A stretch of 64,000 bases of DNA from Isoetes taiwanensis (taxonomy: Eukaryota; Streptophyta; Lycopodiopsida; Isoetales; Isoetaceae): assembly GCA_021234155.1 (NCBI GenBank), contig JAJEKV010000053.1:9497798-9561797 (forward strand), read 5' to 3'. Of this stretch, positions 1-9,520 are shown one piece after another (positions within the stretch are counted from its first letter, which is position 1; each line of letters begins with the position of its first letter). The notes beneath the pieces were generated by a model. The model did not search any database. It saw only the letters and a list, made by a program, of their open reading frames with translations, and was not told the origin of the DNA. Both the position numbers and the translations under genes were made by a program.

Positions 1-1071
1 ATACGAATACACCCTTAAACCATGCACAATCATATGTAATACCACACCCAAACAACATTTTGGGAACTTAATAGCACTATAAGCTTACGATTAAAATTGT
101 AGTGCAACTTAGCATAGGTATGTGTGAGTAACCACCCTCGAATTTCATACACATATCATTATGCTCTAAGTGAGTAATTAGTACATGAAAGGATGATGAG
201 TCTAAGTTTCTTGAGTACCGCTGCCACCTTCAACATCTTATCCACCAAGGCAAGTACTATAAAAAAAGTTCCTTGACATCTATAGGTATACACGGAGGTC
301 TCTTGAACCGTTTAACATTTATTCCTTGAGCACTTGATAGTGATGAAAAAAAGTGCATGGCGTTAAGAGAATGCTATAGAAACAAGGAAGATGATGTAAT
401 TCTTGTCATTGTCGACACCATTTGTCTATTATAGAAACCTTAATCTCTACTTAGAAAACAAACATATAGTTGTCTAGATGGCCCGATTCATATTTTTTTT
501 AAATATAAGCATTTTGGGTATCTCTTCGTCTATGAATGTTGAGATAGATTGATGCATAGTACTCTTTAGTTTTTGTGAGAGCTTGAATAATTTTGGTCAT
601 ACTTGCATCTCGAGTATTTCGAAACACATTTTAAGTCAGATTTATCACACATTATCCTTATAGCTTAACAAGCATCCTTGACAGCCAACATATATCTTGA
701 CCTTGATGGAGTGGCAGTTTTCCTTTAACCTTCCACACACTATATACATGGCAAAGAGGCGCTCTTCCTATCTGAACCAACTACAAACTTATCTGAGAAT
801 TCAGTGGAAAAAAAAGGATCCACTCTCTTAGATTTCTATTGTCTCTAACCAATATCATCAAATGGTACTGTATCCTACTTAAAACCCATAATATAAAGTT
901 CTTCAAGAATCAGCAACATATTTGTATTGAAGTTTGCAAATAGCTGAGCTGTTAACATGTTATTCTATTACTTGGACTCTGTTATTTTGAAACCTGCATT
1001 ACACAATATCGAGCCACAAATTAAGTAATGGTAGCTAACTAATCGAATCTTCAAAAATTTGAGTTTCTGTA
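1..1071. other. AT-rich intergenic sequence, nothing recognised
   Basis: This stretch lies downstream of the minus-strand glycosyltransferase-like gene and would hold its 3' untranslated region. I see no long reading frame, RNA gene or repeat with recognisable ends in it. Confidence 0.5.
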
Positions 1072-2367
1072 CTACTCAAATGAATATTCTTTAGAGTACT
1101 CCTTCCCATTGTTGTTAGCAGTAGCAGACACGGGCTTCTCTTTCCCATTGCTTCCAGCAGTTGATGACATTTTTTCTTGCAAATAAAACAGTAACAAACG
1201 CTGTAATGCATTTACCTCAGCCAATCTACTTTCCAGTTCACATAGCTTTGAGTCGAACTCGCTAGATCTCTCATTCATCTTAGCATCCAAAAGCTTATTA
1301 AAATCATCCTGAATCACCTTCTGAATCATGCTTGTTCTTCTATATTCATCCATTTCTTTGATCCATAGATCACCATATTCACAATCCTTCCAAGCTTCAA
1401 ACCAAGGTCCACCAGTGGTGTAATGAATAGCCTTAGGAGGAGAAACCTCACCTGGAGGCAGTTTGTTGTGGCCAACTAAAAAATTCCAGGTGAAGGGAAT
1501 GGAACCAATATCACCTTCATCAAGCCACAAGAACCTATGCAAAAATGCACCAGATTGAGAATTCACAACCATGGGGGTCAATACGCGATTTTTTGGATGA
1601 GAGCAATTGTACAGAACCATGGAGGACCAGTTCTTCCTGGGATAAGTAGTTTGCACAACTCCATCCATCTTAGTAGCAGTCTTTGGCTGATAATCATGTT
1701 GAACACACATTATAGCATACTTGTCATCAATAAGCTCAGCAAGCTCTCTAATGTCACTAGTGTACAGGAAATCACAATCTACGAACATAGCCCATCCATC
1801 ATAACCAGCTAAAAATGGTGTCAAGAATCTTGAGAAAGAAAACTCTGTACTCTCTGTTGGATCCCTAGATCTAGTATAAAGGCCTGCCTTTCTTAGATCT
1901 GACTGCTTAATGGGGGTAATCTCTACTGGCATTGTGGCATGTTTTAGAAGAGAATGCCTGCAAACTTCATAAGCATCATGCTCTCTGGGATCATAACCTA
2001 TATATACTCTTAGCTTAGGCAATACACGACCACTTTTTGTCGTAACAGGAGATCCCATTGGGCTAGGATCTACAAGAACTTTTGTAGCCCCTTCTGCATC
2101 AGCAGAAGCTATGGCCTCATTTGCTGAAGAAACGTACATAATCACAGCACCGACACCAATGGCCGAAACAGATGCAGCTGCCCCAGGGATGAATCCCTTA
2201 TAAAATCTTCCAAATCTAGGAGAGTCTTTAAAAGCATTGCTTGAAAATGAGCTTGATCTACTTGGTTTTGGCATTTCAGAGAAGACGAACCTGGAAGTAT
2301 TTCGAAGAAACCCATTTGATCCCAAAGCTCGACGGAGCTGTCTACTGCATTGCCCGAAAATTGCCAT
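1072..2367 (-). CDS. Plant nucleotide-diphospho-sugar transferase-like protein (CDI-like family)
   Basis: Single-exon gene of 431 residues. Residues 118-345 look like the plant nucleotide-diphospho-sugar transferase family that includes Arabidopsis CDI: LRVYIGYDPREHDAYEVC near 119, a DxD-type site D-C-D in MFVDCDF near 197-199, then RKNWSSMVLYNC and a conserved IHYTTGGPWFEAW near 314. Such enzymes use a nucleotide-sugar donor; donor and acceptor here are unknown. The N terminus is basic and Ser-rich, followed by one hydrophobic segment (about 62-79), suggesting a membrane-anchored (type II) protein or an organelle signal. Residues 350-400 look like a coiled coil, and the C terminus is low complexity (repeated KEYS). 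The frame is open further upstream, but the first ATG after the TATA box is at 2367, and the upstream open codons have no ATG. Start and family are fairly secure; the biological role is not. Confidence 0.85.
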   Translation of the reverse strand: MAIFGQCSRQLRRALGSNGFLRNTSRFVFSEMPKPSRSSSFSSNAFKDSPRFGRFYKGFIPGAAASVSAIGVGAVIMYVSSANEAIASADAEGATKVLVDPSPMGSPVTTKSGRVLPKLRVYIGYDPREHDAYEVCRHSLLKHATMPVEITPIKQSDLRKAGLYTRSRDPTESTEFSFSRFLTPFLAGYDGWAMFVDCDFLYTSDIRELAELIDDKYAIMCVQHDYQPKTATKMDGVVQTTYPRKNWSSMVLYNCSHPKNRVLTPMVVNSQSGAFLHRFLWLDEGDIGSIPFTWNFLVGHNKLPPGEVSPPKAIHYTTGGPWFEAWKDCEYGDLWIKEMDEYRRTSMIQKVIQDDFNKLLDAKMNERSSEFDSKLCELESRLAEVNALQRLLLFYLQEKMSSTAGSNGKEKPVSATANNNGKEYSKEYSFE

Positions 2368-2489
2368 GGCCAAATGTGGGAAAGGGGGGAACAAGATGGA
2401 TTCAGCAGAGCAATACCAAAATGAAGGACTGAAGGGTTTTTGAGAAGAAGACGATGTGAGAAAGAAGTAGTGAAGACCAGATTGGTCGC

Positions 2490-2529
2490 AATGGGCACAG
2501 ATCTGGGAGCTCCGGCGCCCTATTATATA
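2490..2529 (-). promoter_or_regulatory. TATA box and inferred transcription start of the glycosyltransferase-like gene
   Basis: On the minus strand TATATAATA lies at 2529-2521. A start about 30 bp downstream (near 2490) would give a 5' leader of roughly 120 nt before the ATG at 2367. This supports using that ATG rather than the open codons further upstream. Position of the start is inferred. Confidence 0.6.
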
Positions 2530-2758
2530 CAGTGAGCATAGGCCCCGCGTGGTTGATAACCGGGCCGTGTTACCGTTCCAGCTATGGCGGCCAACCGGCA
2601 AAGGTTTTTTTTTATGTTTTATGTTTGCACTTTTCTAGCCTACAACATGGCAAATGGGGAGCTTATTCCGTCTCTGGAATGGAAAACCACGCTCCAATTC
2701 CGCTTAACAGGTCATCAATCGGTAATCAGCTGCCAAATTCCCCCCTCCCCAGTTACCA

Positions 2759-2873
2759 TGTTGTGGGGGGATGGAGCTGGGTTGCTGATTCCAGGACCCG
2801 CTCCCGGCTCTCGCCGGTCGCAGGACCCCTTGGAATCAGCTTCCCAGCTTCCATCCCCCAATACAATATAGAA
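2759..2873. repeat. Imperfect hairpin repeat, copy 1
   Basis: The left arm (around TTGTGGGGGGATGGAGCTGG) matches the reverse complement of the right arm over about 33 bp. The centre holds TCGCCGGTCGCAGGACCCC at 2811-2829. It is flanked by a segment reading CAATATAGAAACAGGG that recurs, inverted, next to copy 2. The family is unknown; it could be a small fold-back element. Confidence 0.55.
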
Positions 2874-2969
2874 ACAGGGTCGATTTTTTTGTCTACGGCG
2901 CATTTACGTGCTGACACGTGGCAAGGCCTACAACCCGGAATGGCAGTTGGGTACCCTGATTCCGGGTGA

Positions 2970-3790
2970 CAGGTTCAAGCGGTCATCTTCGTCGTGTTTT
3001 CAACTGGTTCTTTCTTAGCAACATCCCATATTTCAGATCCACGCTCTTCTCGCCTTTGATCCAATCCATTTCACCCCTTAAATCCATCAAATCCTGCTCC
3101 ATCTCTTCTTCCGATCCAGATCCATCCAAAATTTGGCCGAAATGGTGTCTCCGGCCCAAAAATCCTTCTGCTCCGAAATAAGGGTTCTTCTTGCCGGATC
3201 TGGTTAGGGTTCTTCCCTTTTGTCTCATTAAATCCTGCGCTGTTTGATCTTCCCCTTCTTGCTGGAGCAGAGTGACAGGGCATGGCTTTGGTCGGAGCTA
3301 TCTCCATCTGGGCCCCTTTCCCATTGCCGGATTTGACCATATAAGAGATTCAGTAAGCTTAATTTTGTTACAGAGCCCTCACTTTCAAGAAGCCCTAATC
3401 TTTGCCCGCAGCTTCTATTTTTATCAGACATAAGCTTACATGCATGAAAGATCTTACCTACAAAGCTTACCTGCGGAAGAAACTTACAAAAAATACAAGA
3501 AACTGTTTGCATGCAAGAAGTTTGAAGCAAAACTCGCCAGAACTGCGAGGAATATAAAGTTTGAAGCATCAAGCAGCACTCGAGTTAAAGGAAACAACAA
3601 AATCCGGCGAAACCGCCAAATACTTTCGATTCTCTTTCAAGAAAAACTCGCCAAGAAGAACTCGAGTTAAAGGAAACAAGAAAAACTGGCCGGAACTGTA
3701 AGCGCCTTCATTCGGCATCAAGAAAAACTCGCCCAGAGCCTTCATTCGAGTTGAAGCATCCGCCTCGCCAAAACTATCTGCGCCTCTGCA
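2970..3790. other. Intergenic with short degenerate direct repeats
   Basis: Pyrimidine-rich start, then repeats of ACTCGAGTTAAAGGAAACAA (near 3579 and 3660) and AAGAAAAACTCGCC (near 3640 and 3720). It could be promoter or leader sequence of a plus-strand gene that is not visible. I see no convincing reading frame. Confidence 0.35.
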
Positions 3791-3846
3791 AATCCATTGC
3801 TCGCAACAGGGGAAATGGGGAGAAAAAAAATCTCCCCTGTTTCTAT

Positions 3847-3963
3847 ATTGTGGGGAAGGCGCTTTTTCCCCTTGGTGCCGGTGGCGGTGACCCCCCGACT
3901 ATCGCCGGTCGCGGGACCCCACCGTCCACCCGGAAAGGGGTCCCAAGTGCCCTTCCCCCATAC
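3847..3963. repeat. Imperfect hairpin repeat, copy 2
   Basis: Same plan as the copy at 2759-2873. The arms begin TTGTGGGGAAGG and end CCTTCCCCCATA, and the loop keeps the direct core TCGCCGGTCGCGGGACCCC (3902-3920), one mismatch from copy 1. Arm sequences differ more than the loop core, so base pairing seems kept while arm sequence drifts. Confidence 0.5.
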
Positions 3964-3974
3964 ATGTATGAAGT

Positions 3975-4735
3975 GGCAGCCCAAAAATTTATCATAACAT
4001 GGCACCCTTGCTCCTTGGCATAAAAAGCTGCTAAATTTTTGTCAAATCCACATAAAATCCCCCTGCACGGGCCATTGCCACTATTGCAGATTTTCTAGTT
4101 GGCACTGCTCAACTTCAAGGAAGCATCTCTGGCCGAAATTATCATGTTCCTCTTGCTGGCACCAAGGTTTCCACCATGTTCTAAGAGAACCCATGCAGCC
4201 TTCAAAGATGTTGCTTTAAACATGTGTCCTCATATTATATACTCTTAATGTCGGGATGAACAGTCAAATTGACATTTCTCAAGAATTCACCCATAGGGTC
4301 TTCTTACACGATTTCTTTCTTCCTCAAGGTTCTGATGAATTGTCCGCGAGTTCTTTCTAAGGAAACAAAGTGCAAAGGCAATACAGATTGCCCCAATGCC
4401 ATGTATAATTGTTTGTCAAGACATGTGTGTATGGGACAAGTGTAAGTTGCAAGAATTCAAAATGCAAAATGCATCAAAATTTTCTAAAATCTGATGCTCA
4501 ATTTTTCTTAGTTTGAGAAGGCTACGGCAATAAAGGGATAAAAGGGGCATTTCGAAGTTCTATGCTTAGGAAAAAAAGAAAAAAAAAGTCCCGTTGGACC
4601 TACCATTCACGTAAATAAGTATGTTTCATGGAATCTACTAGTGGAACATGAGTCAATTTATTGTTCATGGACTAGGGAGATGCTTTGCAGAAAGCAATGC
4701 CAACCCTAATATAAACAAATGTAACAAAATGTTTT
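3975..4735. other. Intergenic, nothing recognised
   Basis: AT-rich sequence without coding potential or a clear repeat structure. A short purine run lies near 4568-4590. Confidence 0.4.
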
Positions 4736-5163
4736 CCACCGTCTTTCTTCCTATTTTTCCTGTGCCCTTTTTCCTTTTGCCGCCCCTTTTCTTTTTCCTT
4801 TTCTTTTTCCGACCCTTTCTCCCCTCCCCTTTTCCAGTGTATCATTTTCTGCCCCCTCCCTCCATCCCCCTTTTCTTTTCCCTTTTCTCATGCCCTTTCT
4901 CCTTCTCTTCTCACCACCCTTTTCCTCTTCCCTCCTACCTTTTTTCCCTTCCATTTTCCTCATGTCCTCACCCTTTCCCTCTTCCAATTTTCTCGGTGTC
5001 CTCTTCCCTCTTCCCTTGCTCTCTTCCTTTTCTTTTTCTTTCCCCTTACCTGTTCCTCTGTCTTTTTTCTTTCTTTTTCCCCTTTCCCTCTTTCTCTTTT
5101 CTCCTCGCCTTTTTGCCCTTCACTTTTTCCCTTTCCTCCTTTTTCCTTTTCCCTTTCCCCTTA
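4736..5163. repeat. Polypyrimidine/polypurine tract (~430 bp)
   Basis: The plus strand is almost only C and T for about 430 bp (runs of CTTTTCC, TTCCC, CCCTTT). Apparent 78-196 residue reading frames here, in both directions, are artefacts of the composition. Such tracts can form triplex DNA. Confidence 0.85.
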
Positions 5164-5690
5164 AGAGATCAAAGCATCATCAATCATAGTGGTGGAAAGT
5201 CGTGCGATAAATCTTGGCCTTCGGGTGCAATCAGATGATCTCAGTCGTTCTTATTAGGGTTTTATTCATGACATACTTACACTATAATTTTTTAATATAT
5301 ATACAAGAAATTTAATGCGTCCTATGGCACATTGTTCCAGTTTTAGCATGTTCTTACGGTGCAAGGCCCTGTCGTGCTCTAGGTAACCAATGATTTTATT
5401 GAGATTCTCTTGTGATTCCTCTATATTCTTCAACATTCTATGTACTATATTTAGCATTCATGAAGATTCCCCTAGATTCTCTCAGAATTTTCAATTTTGA
5501 TTGAGGTGCTTACCCATGAGCATTTAGAACCTTCCAAAATAATCTATTTTGGATCTGTGCAACATTTCTAAAACACTTTCTATTGTAATACTGAGGCGCT
5601 TGTCCTGAGCATCTAGAACATTTTTTTTCAAGATTTATATTGTACACCTTTATTATGAAACATTTTAGAACATTCTATTGTGGCTCTTTG
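5164..5690. other. AT-rich spacer grading into the minisatellite
   Basis: Loose repeats of fragments such as ACATTTTAGAACATTCTA and GAGCATCTAGAACATT prefigure the minisatellite that follows. No gene is seen. Confidence 0.4.
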
Positions 5691-6153
5691 CAAAATCTTA
5701 AAAAAACTCTAAGATTTCATCAAGATTTTCTTAGATTCCCTTAAATATTATGAAGATTCCCTTAGATTCAACTAGATTTTAAGAGATTCCTTTAGACTTA
5801 TAAATATTTTCCTAGATTCTCTTACCATTTATGAGATTTCCTTAGATTCCCTTTAATTCTCCTGGATTCCCTTACATTCTAAAAAATTCTAGAACATTCT
5901 AGAACTTTCTGGAACATTCTGAGACTTTCAAAACATCCTAGAACTTTCTGGAAGTATTTCCCTATTCCCTTACATCCCCGAAGATTCCCCTACATTCTAG
6001 GACTTATTAGAACAATTATCTTATATTCCAAAACATTTTAGAATTCTGGAACTTTCTAGAACATTCTAGAAAATTCTAGAACTTTCTAGAGTCTTCTAGA
6101 ACTTTCTAGTGTCTTCTAGAACATTCTAGAACCTTCTAGAACTATCTAGAATG
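5691..6153. repeat. Minisatellite with 10-bp period (TTCTAGAACN), HSE-like
   Basis: From 5691 to 5880 the unit is degenerate (AGATTCCCTT-like). At 5881-5950 and 6041-6153 it becomes an almost exact 10-bp repeat of TTCTAGAAC plus one variable base. This register gives alternating TTC and GAA blocks spaced by two bases, which is the layout of a heat-shock element. Several units are perfect; others carry single changes such as TTCTAGAG or TTCTAGTG. Confidence 0.85.
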
Positions 6154-6224
6154 TTATATTCTATTTTATCTTAATTAGAACATTACGCTTAACTATATTT
6201 GAAACATTAATTATTTTAATGAAC

Positions 6225-6290
6225 CAATGCTTGGTCTAGTGGTTAGAAGGGGGGGGAGGTTGATGACCAGGGTTCGAATCCCTCAAATGA
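6225..6290 (+). repeat. tRNA-like segment with A and B boxes (SINE head or tRNA relic)
   Basis: TGGTCTAGTGGTTA (A-box-like) near 6233 is followed by GGTTCGAATCC (perfect B box) near 6272. A G-rich run between them replaces the anticodon region, and I cannot fold an acceptor stem. This fits the RNA polymerase III head of a tRNA-derived SINE better than a working tRNA. Confidence 0.55.
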
Positions 6291-6333
6291 CATAAAAATT
6301 TTAAAAGACTCTCCTTAAGGACCGAGCATTCAA

Positions 6334-6598
6334 TATGGGCCTTAGGATCTTAGACTCGATCAACGATCGAGATCTCACCATATGAAAGCAACATAAGCCG
6401 TAGGATCTATTGCATATAATTCCCAAAGCCATGTAGACCGTAAGATATGTGCCAAGCCACCTGAGCCGTAGGATATCGGACCGACGGTCAGGATCAAGAA
6501 CAACCTGGACCGTAGGATCGTCTATATAGAATCTATATATAAACTCCCAAGCCATCTGGGCCGTAGGATGTATCCCCAAGCAACGTGGGCCGTCGGAT
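6334..6598. repeat. Seven spaced copies of a GGGCCGTAGGAT motif
   Basis: Copies with the consensus GCMACNTGGGCCGTAGGAT end near 6350, 6407, 6446, 6474, 6518, 6569 and 6598. Spacing is irregular (about 28-57 bp), so this is not a simple satellite. The core CCGTAGGAT also occurs in the SINE-like copies near 47460 and 47895. Confidence 0.6.
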
Positions 6599-6619
6599 CT
6601 CGAACGGACGGTCGGATAA

Positions 6620-7289
6620 GCGCGACAAACATAAGAACATATATATGATTGATATAAGATAAGATGTTTGGCACAAAAGTTATTTAAAGTCCTTCGACAG
6701 ACAACACACCTAATGTTGACGCATATCATGAACTTTAGAACTAGCATATATATTTCAAATGAGAGCACGAAGATGGATAGGCCAAAACTCAATAAAATGT
6801 AAGTGAACTTCACTTTCTAGATTGTTAAGTACTCTGATTCCTGTAAATAGGAATGAAGTAGGAATGAAAGCAAGAACTGCAACAAAAATACATCTACAAC
6901 AAAATATTATGCTATATGTTTCCCATAATGAAGAATATTTACAACCAAATCAGCATCTCATTGCCATATTTGATGGCATTCGTCGGGCTTGTTAGCAATG
7001 GAAACATTTAATAATGTAACTTACAATTCTGAAAACTTTAAAGCAAAATATATTTTTCCTAGTGGGCAAACTTCTCAAGACAAACTTTTATGCATTGATG
7101 GATAGTTAGTAAGAAGCTTCCATTCATGACATTGTCAATAAGAGATATGGTATATAAACGACATATGTTCATTGCCAATGGTCGAATATATGAGAGTTTG
7201 CTTGACACATATGCGCTTGCAGACTTCTTCAAAACTAAATCAGAGTGTCTTAGGTCGTTGCATATGCAAATCATAAGAGTAGTTTGTCG
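6620..7289. other. AT-rich spacer, nothing recognised
   Basis: No coding frame above chance and no clear repeat ends are seen here. Confidence 0.4.
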
Positions 7290-7680
7290 CTTGAAATCTT
7301 ATAGTATTTTGCGAATCTTGTTATACAGTATAGCAAATTTTGTACTTGCATACCCCACAAACGAGGAACTTTACGTACGGTGTAGATTAAGGAATAAGGG
7401 GTGAATATGCCTATCCAACAGCTCTCGTTGCCCAGAGTCACCCCCCGTGTGAATATGCATCCAAACCAAAGGGGGTTTAAGGGGGATTTTAATTTAAATG
7501 TGTTGGACCCAATGGTTGTGTTAATTAATGTCAATGGTAGTTATGTGTTGGTTGTTAATGTCAATGGTTGTTATGTGTTGGGGGATTTAATTTTTATATG
7601 TTGGATGTTAATGGTTTGTGTTTTAGCCCCTTCGGGGCCTAGGGACGTCCCCCCCCTCCGGGTGTGACAAAAAAATTAGA
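7290..7680 (+). repeat. Non-autonomous repeat, family A, copy 1
   Basis: Matches the copies at 8710-9098 and, in reverse, 46463-47107. Shared blocks are CATACCCCACAAA...GAGGAACTTT, GGAATAAGGGGTGAATATG, CCCCCCGTGTGAATATGCA followed by CAAACCAAAGGGGGTTT, and a terminal GCCCCTTCGGGGC palindrome. No coding potential; a transposon derivative of unknown class. Confidence 0.65.
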
Positions 7681-7704
7681 ATTCAAACCAGAAAAAAACT
7701 AGAA

Positions 7705-7875
7705 TTCATTTGAGGCTTTCATCACCTGTAGCTTTTGAATTTGATCACAATAAAACAAATAGTTCATTTGAGGCTTTCATCACCTGTAGCTTTTGAATTT
7801 GATCACAATAAAACAAATAGTTCATTTGAGGCTTTCATCACCTGTAGCTTTTGAATTTGATCACAATAAAACAAG
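7705..7875 (+). repeat. 58-bp tandem repeat, three copies
   Basis: A 58-bp unit beginning TTCATTTGAGGCTTTCATCA is repeated at 7705, 7763 and 7821 with almost no change. A single unit of it occurs reversed near 46570-46620, inside the family A copy there, so the triplication is local and recent. Confidence 0.9.
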
Positions 7876-7879
7876 CAGA

Positions 7880-8390
7880 ACATAAGTAAAAGTTACCATA
7901 AAGATAGAGCAGATTGATCCCATTATTCTGAAAGTCATAAAGTTTGCAACACCCATACACAAACATTTTTCAACTGGAATTTCACAGCAGCCTTTGGCCT
8001 CCACGGATTCTTGTGGTGAGAAACCAAAGTGGGAAACTTTTCTGCTTGTTAGCACAAGGATCTAGAAGCCTTGGAATTTGCTTAATAACTGCCTCAAAAT
8101 CTAAAAATGCATGGTAATTTTTTGCAAGTTTCATTCGGAATGAGCCATAAAACAATATCCAATAGCGCAATCCTGTATTAATCAGCTGGTAGGATGTGAA
8201 AGCCTACCAAACCCGGCCGAAAAATTGCTGTTTTAGCATATATAACTTAACCAAACATATCCATATTATACACTATCAAAAAGATCTCGGAGAGAGCTTT
8301 CCAATGCAACAAAAATCATCTCAAACAGATCTATGGATCAAACGTTATGATAAGAAATGTGTTGCCAGTGGGGAAACTGCACTACATGCG
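7880..8390. other. Spacer, partly family A flank
   Basis: The first ~60 bp matches (reversed) sequence at 46500-46560, extending the family A relationship. The rest shows no gene. Confidence 0.4.
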
Positions 8391-8709
8391 CCCTTCATGT
8401 GCCCATTATGCACCACACACACAAAAAGAGGGCTTTTGTTGTGAGCCATTGGTTGTTGACCATTGAAAAAAAAGGCTAAAATCAATGGCCTTCATGTGCC
8501 CATTGTGCACCACACGCACAAAAAAAGGGCTTTTGTTGTGAGCCATTGGTTGTTGACCATTGAAAAAAAAAAGGCTAAAATCAATGGCTCAGAAATGGTG
8601 CACTCTAGATGTACGCATTAGTACATCCATTTGAATACATCACGAAATCATAGGAAAACCTTAGTGAAAAGCGTACAAAAACACAAAGAAAACCCCCTGT
8701 TATTATGCT
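8391..8709 (-). repeat. Non-autonomous repeat, family C, copy 1, with internal duplication
   Basis: On the minus strand it starts GTAGCATAATAACAGGGGGTT (8709 end) and runs through TACGCTTTTCAC and CTAGAGTGCACC. An internal ~98-bp unit is tandemly duplicated (8391-8488 and 8489-8587). Related copies are at 11216-11407 and 45713-45860. Confidence 0.6.
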
Positions 8710-9098
8710 ACACACAAACCATTACATCCAGCACTCTAAAATTAAATCCCCCTTGAAACCCCCTTTGGTTTGGGTGCATATTCACACGGGGGGTGACTCC
8801 GGGCAACGAGAGCTGTTAGATAGGCATATTCACCCCTTATTCCTTAATCTACACCGTACACAAAGTTCCTCATTTGTGGGGTATAGATGTACAAAATTTG
8901 CTATACTGTATAACAAGATTCGCAAAATACTATAAGATTTGAGGTAATATACTATATGGTGTTGATTTTATACATGCAAAACATAATTATAGGGGCTCTC
9001 GCTGCCCTACATCACCCCCCGTGTGAATATGCACCCAAACCAAAGGGGGTTTCAAGGGGGATTTAATTTTAGAGTGCTGGATGTAATGGTTTGTGTGT
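8710..9098. mobile_element. Fold-back/MITE-like element with 104-bp terminal inverted repeats
   Basis: 8710-8813 (starting ACACACAAACCATTACATCC) is the near-perfect reverse complement of 8995-9098, leaving a 181-bp centre. The arms contain the family A block CACCCCCCGTGTGAATATG. The centre contains, inverted relative to 7290-7400, the block GGAATAAGGGGTGAATATG. It has no coding capacity. Superfamily unassigned; I do not see a clear target-site duplication. Confidence 0.75.
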
Positions 9099-9520
9099 TA
9101 ACCCAAAAATTTTTTGGCCCCTTCGGGGCCTTAAGAATTGATGAACGAAGTAAAAACTATTTGTAATGATATTATAGACATAATTAGAAACGTTTTATTG
9201 GTATCTATTTATTTAGGAATTTAAAATAGCAAAAAGAAATAGAAACCATGATATAAAGTTTAAAGGCTTCAATATTGTAGCGATAATGTTCATTGATGCA
9301 ATAGTTTGAACACTAATAAGCATGTTGTTAATAATGGCGATGCCATATTCATCGAACATGGATCCAACAGTGAAGGTAGAGCAAGACAGAGCATCATGCT
9401 TGTCATTGGAGCTGTGGGAATGTTAAAATGTCTTGATAGACGTATTTAAAGATCCATCTGGCAAAAAGCCATAATAGTTTATGTTCTAAATGTAACCAAG
9501 TCTGCAGAAAAGAGGCGTCA
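9099..9520. other. Spacer with GGCCCCTTCGGGGCC palindrome
   Basis: A perfect palindrome GGCCCCTTCGGGGCC sits at about 9117-9131 directly beside the fold-back element. The rest of the stretch shows no gene. Confidence 0.4.

Noticed and set aside
2532-2969. 145-residue plus-strand frame upstream of the glycosyltransferase-like gene
   Set aside because: Overlaps the promoter and the hairpin repeat; composition is low-complexity and no domain is seen.
4648-5238. 196-residue plus-strand frame and a minus-strand Lys/Glu-rich frame
   Set aside because: Both are translations of the polypyrimidine tract; no domain and biased composition.
6225-6290. Functional tRNA gene
   Set aside because: A poly-G run replaces the anticodon arm and no acceptor stem can be paired.
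7705-7875. CRISPR-like regularly repeated 58-bp units
   Set aside because: Units are contiguous with no unique spacers, and the host is a plant.
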